DNA from: Rhodospirillaceae bacterium
Lineage (GTDB): Bacteria > Pseudomonadota > Alphaproteobacteria > UBA8366 > Aestuariispiraceae
Length of the DNA stretch: 64,000 bases
Reading direction: 5' to 3'
Assembly: GCA_002709955.1 (NCBI GenBank)
Contig: PAQY01000012.1
Span: forward strand, 207,756-271,755
Below, in pieces: positions 18,718 through 27,216 of this stretch. The translations under genes and the position numbers were made by a program. The stretch's first letter is position 1; the number at the start of each line of letters is the position of its first letter. The notes below the pieces were generated by a model that worked only from the letters and a program-made list of their open reading frames with translations, was not told the origin of the DNA and did no database searches.

Positions 18718-19441
18718 CGAAAAACCGGTCGAAGCGGGGGCCGGACTCACCCCAGGAGAAGAATATGATCGTCGCCTTCCCGATGAAATTTTCAATCGGA
18801 ATGAAACCAACCTGGCTGAGGACACGGCTGTCTTGCGAATGATCGCGGTTATCGCCCATGGCGAAATAATGGCCAGGGGGCACGACATATTCCGGCGTAT
18901 TGTCCAGTCGCCCCCGATCGCCCATATCCTCAATAATTTCATGCTCCACGCCATTGGGCAGCGTTTCCAGATAATGGGGCACGCGGTCTCTCATCCGCTC
19001 TTCATTTTCTGGAACATAGTCTTCAATCTGGCGGCGGTTTACCGCTTCGCCATTGATATGCAGCACCCCATTGATCACCTGAATGGTATCCCCCGGCAGT
19101 CCGACAATGCGTTTGATATAGTCGATTTCGGTTTCGGTGGGTTTGCGGAAAACGGCGACATCACCGCGCTCAGGGGCGTCTTCCAGAATGCGGCCCGAAA
19201 AAGCAACCGGGCTGAACGGGAAGGAATACATTCCATACCCATATGAAAATTTCGATACGAACAGGTAATCACCAATCTTCAAGGTTGGCAGCATGGAGCC
19301 TGAGGGGATGTTGAAAGGTTCATACGCAAAGACCCGGCACCCAATGGCAATAACGGCCGCCCAGAACAGGGTCTTTACCGTTTCCCAATAAGGCGCGATG
19401 CGGTCCTTAAAGCTGCCTTTTTCTGTGACATCTGATTTCAT
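18704..19441 (-). CDS. lepB: Signal peptidase I
   Basis: The 245-residue membrane protease has one N-terminal hydrophobic helix ('TLFWAAVIAIGCRVFAY'). The catalytic Ser is in 'IPSGSMLPTL' (about Ser49), the general-base Lys in 'YIKRIVGLPGD' (about Lys110), and box E is 'MGDNRDHSQDSR'. It removes signal peptides of exported proteins at the periplasmic face. It heads the lepB-rnc-era-trmJ operon, with acpS and DUF2062 99 bases upstream on the same strand. Confidence 0.97.
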   Translation of the reverse strand: MKSDVTEKGSFKDRIAPYWETVKTLFWAAVIAIGCRVFAYEPFNIPSGSMLPTLKIGDYLFVSKFSYGYGMYSFPFSPVAFSGRILEDAPERGDVAVFRKPTETEIDYIKRIVGLPGDTIQVINGVLHINGEAVNRRQIEDYVPENEERMRDRVPHYLETLPNGVEHEIIEDMGDRGRLDNTPEYVVPPGHYFAMGDNRDHSQDSRVLSQVGFIPIENFIGKATIIFFSWGESGPRFDRFFDVIK

Positions 19442-19540
19442 TGGTGCGCGCCTTGTCTGTGCTGCGGAAGAATGGCGGGATATGGCCCTCCGCCATGGTT
19501 GGTGTCAAGCCCAGGGGGCCGCTATGGCGCTTCTGCGGGG

Positions 19541-19978
19541 TTATGCCTCACGCAGGCTTTTCGCCAGGCTCAGTTGTTCTGCGGGCAGGGCCGACAGGAT
19601 AACCATGGCATGGGCCAGCCCGGCCTCATCCGTCAGGGAAACATCGACCAGTGGCACCGTGCCGGGTGGCATAAGACTTTCGGCCCGTCGCTTTGCACCG
19701 CCATGCAGCACCAAGGTCGGCTTGCCGCTGGGCAGGGAAACAACTTCCATATCGCGCCAGAAAACCCCTTTGCGAAAGCCGGTTCCCAAGGCTTTGGAGC
19801 AGGCTTCCTTGGCCGCAAACATCTGCGCATAGCGATCTGCGCGCTTGTTTGGACGCCGATCAGCACGGGATTGTTCCAACGCCGTAAAACAGCGATTGGT
19901 AAATCGATCCCCAAATCGCTCCAAAGAGGCGGCGATGCGGGAGATCTGGCATAAATCCGTGCCTGTGCCGATGATCAT
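19541..19978 (-). CDS. acpS: Holo-[acyl-carrier-protein] synthase
   Basis: The 145-residue protein begins '[15 protein letters not shown]' with the magnesium-binding Asp. It contains '[18 protein letters not shown]', the Glu/Lys motif that holds coenzyme A. It transfers 4'-phosphopantetheine to acyl carrier protein and is essential for fatty-acid synthesis. Its start overlaps the stop of the DUF2062 gene (ATGA), so they are translated together. The order matches the acpS-lepB-rnc arrangement of many alphaproteobacteria. Confidence 0.95.
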   Translation of the reverse strand: MIIGTGTDLCQISRIAASLERFGDRFTNRCFTALEQSRADRRPNKRADRYAQMFAAKEACSKALGTGFRKGVFWRDMEVVSLPSGKPTLVLHGGAKRRAESLMPPGTVPLVDVSLTDEAGLAHAMVILSALPAEQLSLAKSLREA

Positions 19979-20541
19979 GCCTGTTCCTCCGCTGCTTTCT
20001 GCCGTTGCAATTTTGCGCGCCGTTGCCGCTTTGCAAAGCGGCTGTCGCGAAAGCGCTGTATCATCAGGCGCAGGGGAAAATAGACCAGCGGAAAGATAAT
20101 GATAGAAAGAATTGCCCCGCCCAGGATCATAGGAATCAGGACATCCCCAATATTATCAATCAGATAGCTGAATGACAGTGTATCCTTTGGAACGCCATCG
20201 CTCGCATTATACAGGACGTTGCTGCCCAGCTCATAGGTCGCAATCCAGATGAAGGGAAATGTCCAGGGATTGCCGACCAGCGTCCCCAATGCGGAAGCGA
20301 CCATATTGCCCCGAATTAAATAGGCCAGTACCGCCCCCAGAACAAAATGGAATCCCATAAAGGGGGTGAAGCTGACCGCGGCACCGGATGCAAAACCAGC
20401 GGCAATGCTGTGCGGCGTGCCCGGCAGGCGCGCGACCCGGCGTTTGTAATAGCTGCCGATGCGGCTCAGGCTCATCGTTGGCCAAAGAAACCTTAGGATA
20501 CGATCGGCACGGGTCGTTGGAATGCTGCGGCGAAAAAGCAT
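19975..20541 (-). CDS. DUF2062 membrane protein
   Basis: The 188-residue protein contains the DUF2062 core: '[39 protein letters not shown]' and '[16 protein letters not shown]'. Two to three membrane segments are visible, and a basic, Gln/Arg-rich tail ends the protein. The family is conserved between rel/spoT and acpS in alphaproteobacteria, but its function is unknown. It starts seven bases after the rel/spoT stop and overlaps acpS. Confidence 0.85.
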   Translation of the reverse strand: MLFRRSIPTTRADRILRFLWPTMSLSRIGSYYKRRVARLPGTPHSIAAGFASGAAVSFTPFMGFHFVLGAVLAYLIRGNMVASALGTLVGNPWTFPFIWIATYELGSNVLYNASDGVPKDTLSFSYLIDNIGDVLIPMILGGAILSIIIFPLVYFPLRLMIQRFRDSRFAKRQRRAKLQRQKAAEEQA

Positions 20542-20548
20542 GGATGTG

Positions 20549-22720
20549 CTATGCCCGCTCTACTGAATTGACGTATTTTGACGCGCGCAGGGCGGCCAGA
20601 ACATTGTTCAGCTGCTTTGCATCGGTCACTTCAATATCAATCAGCATTTCAAAGAAATCCTCACTTCGGCTGGTAAATTTAAGATTTGAAATATTGCCGC
20701 CGTCTCGTCCAATAACGCCCGTAAACTCTGCCAGGGCACCGGGCTCATTTATCAGGACGGCGCGAATCCGCCCTGTAAATGCGGTGCCATCCACGGCATC
20801 GGCATCCCAGGACACATCCAACCACCGTTCCGGCATGTCGGAAAAGTTTTCCAGGGTCGCACAATCAATATTGTGAATCGTCACGCCTTTTCCAGTTGTG
20901 ACGATGCCAATTATGCGATCCCCCGGCAAGGGATGGCAGCATTTCGCAAAATGTATGGCCATATGCGGGATCAGGCCGCGAATGGGAATGGCCCCCCCCG
21001 CCGTTGGATCAATCTGTCCAACGGAAACGCGACGCTTGGGGGGGCCGCCCTTTTCCTTCTCTTTTTCCTTCGCGCCTGGATAGGCGGCGAACAGGACTTC
21101 GCGTGCCGTCAGGCGGCCTTCCCCGACCGCAGCTAGAATATCTTCCGCTGTTTCTAACTCAAAGCGCGCGGCGATTCCTTTCAGCGCCTTTTCGGTGGCG
21201 TCATAGGCAGCGGCTTTGAAGGTACGCTCCAAGATTTCCTTGCCCAGGCGCACATATTGTTCCCGCTGGACGGAGCGCACGAAGCGGCGAATGCAGGCCC
21301 TGGCCTTGCCGGTGACGACAAAGGTTTCCCAGGCGGGCGAGGGGGTTTGGGCCTTAGAGGTGACGATTTCGACCTGATCACCATTGCGCAGTTGCGTCCG
21401 CAGCGGCACCAACCGTCCATTGACGCGCGCGGCCGTGCAACGATTGCCGACATCCGTATGCACAGCATAGGCGAAATCGACCGGTGTCGATCCGCGTGGC
21501 ATTGCGTGCAGGTCCCCTTTGGGGGTGAAGATGAACACCTGATCGGCAAACATCTCCATCTTTGTGTGTTCCAGGAAATCTTCCGGGCTGGAAGCATTGT
21601 CCAGGATTTCCAGCAATTCGCGCAGCCAGCGATACTGTTTACCCTCCGTCAGTCCCAATTCCTCATCGGACAGCCGTTGGGATCCGGTTTCCTTATAGCG
21701 CCAGTGAGCAGCCACCCCCAATTCGGCAATGTCGTGCATATCCTGGGTGCGAATCTGGATCTCAATGCGGCGGTTTTCCGGCCCGATAACGCCGGTATGG
21801 ATGGAGCGATAGCCGTTGGGCTTGGGCAGGGAGATATAGTCCTTGAACCGGCCTGGCACCATTGAATATTTGCCGTGCAGTGTGCCCAGCGCCTTATAGC
21901 AATCTTCAACGGAATCGACGACGACCCGAAACGCCATGATGTCCGATAACTGCTCAAAGCCAATATTCTGGCGCTGCATTTTGCGCCAAATGGAATAGGG
22001 TCGCTTTTGACGTCCACCGACTTCTGATGTGATCGCGGCTTTCTCCAGGTCCTTTTCCAGGGCGGCCTGGACCCGTTTGATGACATCACCGCCTGCTTCT
22101 TGCAGAAACTCCAAGCGCGCGACAATAGAGGCCCTGGCATCCGGGTTCAGCTCTTGGAAGGCAATATCTTCAAGTTCTTCCTGCCAATCGCGGATCCCGA
22201 TGCGCTCCGTCAGGGGAACATAGATATCCATGGTTTCCCGGGCGATCCGGCGACGCTTTTCCGGGGCCTTGATGAAATGCAGCGTGCGCATATTGTGCAG
22301 GCGGTCCGCCAGTTTGACGATCAGGACACGGATGTCCTGGGACATGGCCAATACCAGTTTGCGGAAATTTTCTGCCTGTTTGGTACGATCAGATTGCAGT
22401 TCCAATTGCGACAGCTTGGTCACGCCATCGACCAGGGCGGCCACTTCTTCGCCAAAGGTGGCGCTGATGTCTTTGACGGTGACATCGGTATCTTCAACGG
22501 TGTCGTGCAACAAACCGGTGATGATGGAGGCGCAATCCAGCCGCTTGTCACTTAACAAGCCCGCAACCTCTACCGGATGGGAAAAATAGGGGTCGCCACT
22601 GGCGCGCTTTTGGTTCCCATGGGCCTTCACGGTAAAGACATAGGCGCGGTTCAGTGCGTCTTCATCCGCACCGGGCTCATAGGCTTTTACACGTTCGACC
22701 AACTCGTATTGACGCATCAT
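20549..22720 (-). CDS. rsh: Bifunctional (p)ppGpp synthetase/hydrolase (Rel/SpoT)
   Basis: The 723-residue protein has the full long-RSH layout. The HD hydrolase domain shows 'HPVEVAGLL' and 'GLLHDTVEDT', the synthetase domain shows 'RVVVDSVEDCYKALG' and 'RFKDYISLPKPNGYRSIHT', then TGS ('VFIFTPKGDLHAMPRGSTPVDFAYAVH') and a C-terminal ACT domain. The RFKD motif is the RxKD form of bifunctional enzymes, and the HD residues are intact, so both activities are expected. It makes and degrades the stringent-response alarmone. It lies downstream of rpoZ, separated by a strong hairpin. Confidence 0.96.
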   Translation of the reverse strand: MMRQYELVERVKAYEPGADEDALNRAYVFTVKAHGNQKRASGDPYFSHPVEVAGLLSDKRLDCASIITGLLHDTVEDTDVTVKDISATFGEEVAALVDGVTKLSQLELQSDRTKQAENFRKLVLAMSQDIRVLIVKLADRLHNMRTLHFIKAPEKRRRIARETMDIYVPLTERIGIRDWQEELEDIAFQELNPDARASIVARLEFLQEAGGDVIKRVQAALEKDLEKAAITSEVGGRQKRPYSIWRKMQRQNIGFEQLSDIMAFRVVVDSVEDCYKALGTLHGKYSMVPGRFKDYISLPKPNGYRSIHTGVIGPENRRIEIQIRTQDMHDIAELGVAAHWRYKETGSQRLSDEELGLTEGKQYRWLRELLEILDNASSPEDFLEHTKMEMFADQVFIFTPKGDLHAMPRGSTPVDFAYAVHTDVGNRCTAARVNGRLVPLRTQLRNGDQVEIVTSKAQTPSPAWETFVVTGKARACIRRFVRSVQREQYVRLGKEILERTFKAAAYDATEKALKGIAARFELETAEDILAAVGEGRLTAREVLFAAYPGAKEKEKEKGGPPKRRVSVGQIDPTAGGAIPIRGLIPHMAIHFAKCCHPLPGDRIIGIVTTGKGVTIHNIDCATLENFSDMPERWLDVSWDADAVDGTAFTGRIRAVLINEPGALAEFTGVIGRDGGNISNLKFTSRSEDFFEMLIDIEVTDAKQLNNVLAALRASKYVNSVERA

Positions 22721-22820
22721 GGCGCGGGGGACGTCCTACAGAACTTGCAAGATAAGTATAGTGACTACAGTTTCGTAAACCACCCAATGTTGAAAGAGAT
22801 TTCGTGGCTTTATTGCAATA

Positions 22821-22854
22821 AACAAGGCCCGATGCATTTGCACCGGGCCTTGTT
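22821..22854 (-). terminator. Rho-independent-type hairpin after rpoZ
   Basis: An 11-bp perfect stem (AACAAGGCCCG / CGGGCCTTGTT) with a 12-base loop lies 57 bases past the rpoZ stop. On the minus strand it is followed by a moderately T-rich stretch. It probably ends most rpoZ transcripts before rel/spoT, which would then need its own promoter in 22721-22820. Confidence 0.75.
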
Positions 22855-22910
22855 AGGTATTCGTATTGACATCGCCCCCGCAAATGCACAGGCAGGCGAT
22901 GTGCCGTCCA

Positions 22911-23309
22911 TCAATCGTCGGCGTCGATGTCTTCAAACTTTGGCGTGTTCAGCGGCTCATCATCGTCATCATCCGGGGCCATTGGAATCGGGCCTGGATC
23001 CGGCATGGCGGGCATTTCTGCGGCGCCGATCATGGACTGTTCAAAGATTTGAACATCGTCATCTTCTTCCGGCTCGTCAGAATCGATAAAGCGCTGCATG
23101 CCCCGGACCAATTCGTCCTGCAATTCGCTGACATTCACTTTGTCATCGGCGATTTCGCGCAAGGAAACGACAGGGTTTTTGTCGTTGTCGCGATCAACTT
23201 CAATTGCCGCGCCATTTGCGATGTCGCGGCTGCGCTGAGAGGCAACCATAACCAGTTCAAACCGGTTCGGAACTTTTTCGACGCAATCTTCAACGGTAAC
23301 GCGGGCCAT
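22911..23309 (-). CDS. rpoZ: RNA polymerase omega subunit
   Basis: The 132-residue protein starts '[34 protein letters not shown]', the standard omega sequence, with '[14 protein letters not shown]' following. It helps assemble RNA polymerase and, in many bacteria, forms a ppGpp-binding site. A C-terminal acidic tail rich in Asp, Glu and Pro (about residues 75-132) extends it beyond the roughly 90 residues of E. coli omega, as in other alphaproteobacteria. It lies upstream of rel/spoT, and is divergent from the NYN gene. Confidence 0.96.
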   Translation of the reverse strand: MARVTVEDCVEKVPNRFELVMVASQRSRDIANGAAIEVDRDNDKNPVVSLREIADDKVNVSELQDELVRGMQRFIDSDEPEEDDDVQIFEQSMIGAAEMPAMPDPGPIPMAPDDDDDEPLNTPKFEDIDADD

Positions 23310-23699
23310 GGGCTCTTATATCCTCGTCGGTAAGAGGGGACATTTCGGTGGTCTTTGGTGGCCGATCACCGATCCGTGGTGGTCGAACGCCTAACCGAAT
23401 GCAAGAATAACAGCGGCGCAAACCAAAGCCTGCACCGCATTCGGGCTGTACATACCCGTCCCATCCCAAAAGTTCAAGCCCTGAAGCAGGGGGATGGCGC
23501 AAAGCATTTCAGGTACACGCTTGCAAAATTATCGTTAACATGGACGGAAATCCGTTAGATAGCGCTTGAAAGCGGTCCTGCACGCGGCTACGTACTAAGA
23601 ACATTTTGGAACGACAGAGAGTTTTGGGCTCATTTATAAGCAGCGCCCCTCTCAACGCCCCATATTTGATAACCCATATTTTTTTGGAGGCTCAAGGCC
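23310..23699. other. 390-base divergent intergenic region between rpoZ and the NYN gene
   Basis: No protein-coding gene is supported. The region must hold promoters for both divergent genes. The rpoZ side contains paired-looking segments such as GGTGGCCGATCACC near 23355 and a run from about 23400 to 23530 of GC content near that of genes. This could be a structured 5' leader or a small RNA, but it matches no RNA family recognised by eye (not tmRNA, SRP RNA or RNase P RNA). Confidence 0.4.
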
Positions 23700-24440
23700 A
23701 TGCAACTTGGTATATATAAAGAAGAAAAATTTGCAATCTTCATTGATGGCGCTAATCTTTACTCTGCTGCGAAAGCATTGGGTTTTGACATTGATTACAA
23801 GAAATTGTTGTTAAAGTTTAAGACCGAAGGCCGGTTGATGCGCGCCTTCTATTATACCGCGCTGTTTGAGGACCAGGATTATTCCCCGATCCGCCCGCTG
23901 GTGGATTGGCTGGATTATAACGGCTACACGATGGTTACCAAACCGGCGAAGTCTTATACCGATGCGCAGGGGCGTCAGCGGATCAAGGGCAATATGGATA
24001 TGGAACTGGCCATTGATATGTTGGATATGATCCAACATCTGGACCATGTGATCCTGTTTTCTGGTGATGGTGATTTCCGCAGTCTGGTTGATGCCGTACA
24101 GCGACGCGGCGTGCGTGTGACGGTTGTCAGCACGATTAAGTCTAATCCGCCGATGATTGCCGATGAATTGCGCCGCCAGGCCGACAATTTTGTCGAATTG
24201 AATGACATTGCCCGCGACATCGCCCGTAATTTTCATGAGCCGCAACGCCCCGCTGCGGCCCCGGATGCTGCGCCTCCGGCCCGTCCAGTGCGGGGTCCCA
24301 GCGCTGATTTCGACGGCGATTACGATGATGACGACTATGACGATGATTTGGTCGGCGATGATGAGGATGATGACGAAGAAGACGATTATGCCGGCGTCGA
24401 GGCGATTGTTGAACGCACAGACCGAAACGGCAATCGATGA
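23700..24440 (+). CDS. NYN-domain (LabA/DUF88-like) protein
   Basis: The 246-residue protein has the NYN/PIN-like nuclease core: 'FAIFIDGANLYSAAK' (first acidic residue), 'KGNMDMELAIDML' and 'DHVILFSGDGDFRSLVDAVQRRGVRVTVV'. The four conserved Asp residues for metal binding are present. The last 60 residues are an acidic low-complexity tail dominated by Asp. NYN proteins are predicted or shown RNases; the target here is unknown. TTGGAGG lies 12 bases upstream of ATG 23700. It overlaps the glycosylase gene by four bases (ATGA). Confidence 0.88.
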   Translation: MQLGIYKEEKFAIFIDGANLYSAAKALGFDIDYKKLLLKFKTEGRLMRAFYYTALFEDQDYSPIRPLVDWLDYNGYTMVTKPAKSYTDAQGRQRIKGNMDMELAIDMLDMIQHLDHVILFSGDGDFRSLVDAVQRRGVRVTVVSTIKSNPPMIADELRRQADNFVELNDIARDIARNFHEPQRPAAAPDAAPPARPVRGPSADFDGDYDDDDYDDDLVGDDEDDDEEDDYAGVEAIVERTDRNGNR

Positions 24441-25120
24441 CTCCTGGCGGTTCGGATGTGACCGGGACCGCCTTTGAAAATCCCGGTCGCGATTGCCCCC
24501 TTTGTCCGCGTTTGGTTGCGTTTCGCACAGAAACAAGGGCTGCGCAGCCCCAGTGGTGGAATGCACCTGTCCCCAGTTTCGGATCTTTGAATGCGTCCAT
24601 TCTGATTTTGGGTCTGGCACCTGGAATGCAGGGGGCGAATCGCACTGGGCGTCCTTTCACCGGGGACTGGGCAGGCGATCTTTTATACAAGGTTCTGGTG
24701 GATCTGGGACTGGCACAGGGCAACTATGACCGACGCCCTGATGACGGGCTGACCCTGATTGAATGTCGAATCGCCAATGCGGTTCGGTGCGTCCCCCCCC
24801 AGAACAAGCCCATTGGTCAGGAAATGACGGCCTGTCGTCCCTTTCTGGATCGCGAAATCGCGGCCATGCCGAACCTGAAGGTCATTTTCAGCCTGGGTAA
24901 AATTGCCCATGATGCCGCCTTGCGGTCTATGGGACATAAGGTCTCTACAGCGAAATTCTCGCACGATGCCACACACAGACTGCCGGATCTGCAGGGTCGC
25001 TCCCTGGCGCTGGTGAACAGCTATCATTGCTCCCGCTATAACACCAATACCGGCCGTCTGACGGAGGATATGTTTCGCAATGCGCTTGGCTCTGCCAAGA
25101 TGGCGGCGGGCCTGACGTAA
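24437..25120 (+). CDS. Family 5 (UdgB-type) uracil-DNA glycosylase
   Basis: The 227-residue protein has motif 1 'GLAPGMQGANRTGRPFTGDWAG' and motif 2 'NSYHCSRYNTNTGRLT', the family 5 pattern in which the catalytic Asp of motif A is missing. Four Cys residues suited to an iron-sulfur cluster are seen in 'DCPLCPRL', 'RCVPP' and 'ACRPF'. Such enzymes remove uracil, and often hypoxanthine or other deaminated bases, from DNA. Motif 2 usually reads 'HPSxxNTxTGRLT'; here His-Cys-Ser-Arg-Tyr replaces it. It is translationally coupled to the NYN gene. Confidence 0.88.
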   Translation: MTPGGSDVTGTAFENPGRDCPLCPRLVAFRTETRAAQPQWWNAPVPSFGSLNASILILGLAPGMQGANRTGRPFTGDWAGDLLYKVLVDLGLAQGNYDRRPDDGLTLIECRIANAVRCVPPQNKPIGQEMTACRPFLDREIAAMPNLKVIFSLGKIAHDAALRSMGHKVSTAKFSHDATHRLPDLQGRSLALVNSYHCSRYNTNTGRLTEDMFRNALGSAKMAAGLT

Positions 25121-25128
25121 AGGAGACG

Positions 25129-26007
25129 ATGGCGATGGCAGACCGGGTACTGGGGGTATTTGGCGGCAGTGGCCTTTATGCTATTGAAGGCCTGGAAGAT
25201 GCCGAATGGGTGACGGTTGAAAGCCCCTGGGGCGCGCCGTCGGATGCGGTCTTGTGTGGCACGCTGGCTGGCACGAAAATCCGCTTTCTGCCCCGCCATG
25301 GTCGGGGGCATGTCCAATCACCATCGTCAATAAACTGCCGCGCCAATATCGATGTCATGAAGCGCTTGGGCTGTACCGATATTCTGTCCGTTTCTGCCTG
25401 TGGCTCGTTGAAAGAAGAATTGCCGCCCGGTCATTTCGTGATTGTCGATCAATTCATCGACCGCACCTTTGCGCGTGAAAAGAGCTTCTTTGGTCCTGGA
25501 TGCGTTGCGCATGTCTCTGTTGCGCAGCCGGTGTCTTCCTGGTTAGGGGATATTGCCCAGGCTGGATTGCAGGCCTTGCAGGTTCCCCATAGCCGCGGCG
25601 GCACCTATCTGGTCATGGAAGGTCCGCAATTTTCGACCCAGGCGGAATCCATGCTGTATCGCAGTTGGGGCTGTTCCGTGATTGGCATGACCAATATGCC
25701 AGAAGCGAAATTGGTGCGGGAAGCAGAAATGCGCTATGCGACGATCGCCATGGTCACAGATTACGATTGCTGGCACCCGGATCATGACCATGTTGATGTT
25801 GCCATGGTCATCAAGACCCTGTTGGCCAATGCCGATCATGGGTGCGCCCTGGTTCGCTATGTTGCGGAAAATCTGAATGCCTGGCCCAAAGAACCGGATT
25901 GCGGCAGCGACCGCGCCCTGGACTTTGCCTTGATCACCTCGCCAGAAGCAAGGGACCCTGCCATGCTGGCAAAGCTGGATGCCGTGGCAGGCCGGGTGCT
26001 GGATTAA
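25129..26007 (+). CDS. mtnP: S-methyl-5'-thioadenosine phosphorylase
   Basis: The 292-residue protein carries the MTAP signatures 'GVFGGSGLYAI', 'FLPRHGRGH', 'RANIDVMKRLG', 'MEGPQFSTQAES' and 'GMTNMPEAKLVREAEM'. It phosphorolyses methylthioadenosine to adenine and 5-methylthioribose-1-phosphate in the methionine salvage pathway. 'VTDYDCWH' completes the base-binding loop. AAAGGAG precedes the start, which could be ATG 25129 or ATG 25135. It follows the glycosylase gene by eight bases. Confidence 0.93.
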   Translation: MAMADRVLGVFGGSGLYAIEGLEDAEWVTVESPWGAPSDAVLCGTLAGTKIRFLPRHGRGHVQSPSSINCRANIDVMKRLGCTDILSVSACGSLKEELPPGHFVIVDQFIDRTFAREKSFFGPGCVAHVSVAQPVSSWLGDIAQAGLQALQVPHSRGGTYLVMEGPQFSTQAESMLYRSWGCSVIGMTNMPEAKLVREAEMRYATIAMVTDYDCWHPDHDHVDVAMVIKTLLANADHGCALVRYVAENLNAWPKEPDCGSDRALDFALITSPEARDPAMLAKLDAVAGRVLD

Positions 26008-26018
26008 AGCATAAAATC

Positions 26019-26252
26019 CGCGCTCATGCTTCGCATGATGCGGTTTATTTTCTCGCGCTCATGCTGCGCATGATGCGGTTTCCACTTCGCGCTCATGCTT
26101 CGCATGATGCGGTTTACTTATTCGCGCTCATGCTTCGCATGATGCGGTTTACTTATTCGCGCTCATGCTTCGCATGATGCGGTTTATTTTATCGCGCTCA
26201 TGCTTCGCATGATGCGGTTTATTTTATCGCGCTCATGCTGCGCATGATGCGC
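26019..26252. repeat. Seven-copy tandem hairpin repeat (34-35 bp unit)
   Basis: Units begin at 26019, 26054, 26088, 26123, 26158, 26193 and 26228. Each contains CTCATGCTTCGCATGATGCG, or the variant with TGC in the loop, followed by GGTTTA and an AT-rich spacer. Every unit can fold into a stem of nine pairs (CGCTCATGC with GCATGATGCG) with one bulged T. The last unit runs up to the stop codon of the convergent methyltransferase gene. The core resembles the hairpin of the repeat at 15216. The array may act as a two-way terminator or a protein-binding array. Confidence 0.95.
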
Positions 26253-27007
26253 TATAGCCTCTTCCCATCGCGCAATATTGCCAGGGCTTGCGGTGTATAG
26301 CGTCCATCGGGATCATCCGCCGGGCCATGCAAGGCCAATCCCGGCAGCAGCGTAGTACCCCCACGCACCCCCTTGCGGGCCCGCACGATGACGCGCTTGG
26401 CCGGTTCCCCCGCGCGCGGCCATAGGGGCAGGACCGCAATCTCCCCCGCCTTTTGATACAATAAGGCCAGGATATCATCCAATCGATCCGCCCGATGGAT
26501 CAGCGTCAATCCGCCGCGTGGTCGCGTCATGCGCAACATGACCGTGATCCAATCCTTCAGGCGGGCGGCCCCCTCAACATTGGACCGTGCCCGGTCTGCG
26601 ATGGGCGATGTCTCCCCAGTTTGGGGTTCCAGATAGGGCGGATTGGCAAAGACCTGATCGAAACTGTTGGGTTCCAGCGCCTTGGGCATGGATAACAGGT
26701 CGCCCGTCACGATGGTGGTTCTGTCCGCTAAATTATTCTCACACGCATTCTGGCGGGCCATATCGGCGGCGATGGCATCCAATTCCAACCCATACAAGGC
26801 CGGCCCCGCCATGCGTTTGCCAAAGCAAAACAAGGCTGTCCCGACGCCACATCCCAAATCCAGCACTTTTCCATCGTCACAATCGGGCACCGCCGCGGCC
26901 AACAGCACAGGATCCATCGCCGCGCGATATCCCTGTCGCGGTTGCTGCAGGATCAGTCGACCATCCAGAAAGCGGTCAGCGACGGTTTCGCTCAATATAT
27001 CGGTCAT
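26252..27007 (-). CDS. tRNA1(Val) (adenine-N6)-methyltransferase-like protein (TrmN6/YfiC family)
   Basis: The 251-residue protein has a class I S-adenosylmethionine fold. Motif I is 'VLDLGCGVGTALFCFGKR', an acidic residue follows in 'YGLELDA', and motif IV 'FANPPYL' marks N6-adenine methylation. The opening 'ILQQPRQGYRAAMDPVLLAAAV' is typical of the YfiC/TrmN6 group, which modifies A37 of tRNA-Val. Its stop codon lies at the edge of the last tandem repeat unit. The start overlaps the DUF2007 gene stop (ATGA). Confidence 0.88.
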   Translation of the reverse strand: MTDILSETVADRFLDGRLILQQPRQGYRAAMDPVLLAAAVPDCDDGKVLDLGCGVGTALFCFGKRMAGPALYGLELDAIAADMARQNACENNLADRTTIVTGDLLSMPKALEPNSFDQVFANPPYLEPQTGETSPIADRARSNVEGAARLKDWITVMLRMTRPRGGLTLIHRADRLDDILALLYQKAGEIAVLPLWPRAGEPAKRVIVRARKGVRGGTTLLPGLALHGPADDPDGRYTPQALAILRDGKRL

Positions 27008-27216
27008 GGAATATCCTGACCCGCATCGCGCAGCAATCGACGCGCCGCGTCCAAATCTTCATCCAGCACCATCACGCGACGGGGCAGGACGCCCAAAGAT
27101 CCTTCCAGAATGCTGGTATGACTGTCGAACACAACGCATTCGATACCGGAGTCCCGCAACAGAACCTCGATAAAGGACAGTTGCACCATGTCATTGGATC
27201 GCAGCAGTTCTTTCAT
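27004..27216 (-). CDS. DUF2007 small protein
   Basis: The 70-residue protein reads 'MKELLRSNDMVQLSFIEVLL', then 'GIECVVFDSHTSILEGSLGVLPRRVMVLDEDLDAARRLL'. This is the DUF2007 pattern (putative signal-transducing protein, ferredoxin-like fold related to PII). ATG 27216 shares one base with the cyclase stop (TAATG), which favours it over an ATG 21 bases upstream. It is frequently paired with the methyltransferase downstream in alphaproteobacteria. Function unknown. Confidence 0.85.
   Translation of the reverse strand: MKELLRSNDMVQLSFIEVLLRDSGIECVVFDSHTSILEGSLGVLPRRVMVLDEDLDAARRLLRDAGQDIP

Noticed and set aside
23290-23502. Minus-strand 70-codon frame overlapping the rpoZ start
   Set aside because: It overlaps rpoZ out of frame and lacks conserved sequence; it is explained by leader composition.
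26019-26252. CRISPR array
   Set aside because: The repeat units are tandem with only short AT-rich connecting bases, not unique 30-base spacers, and no cas genes are near.
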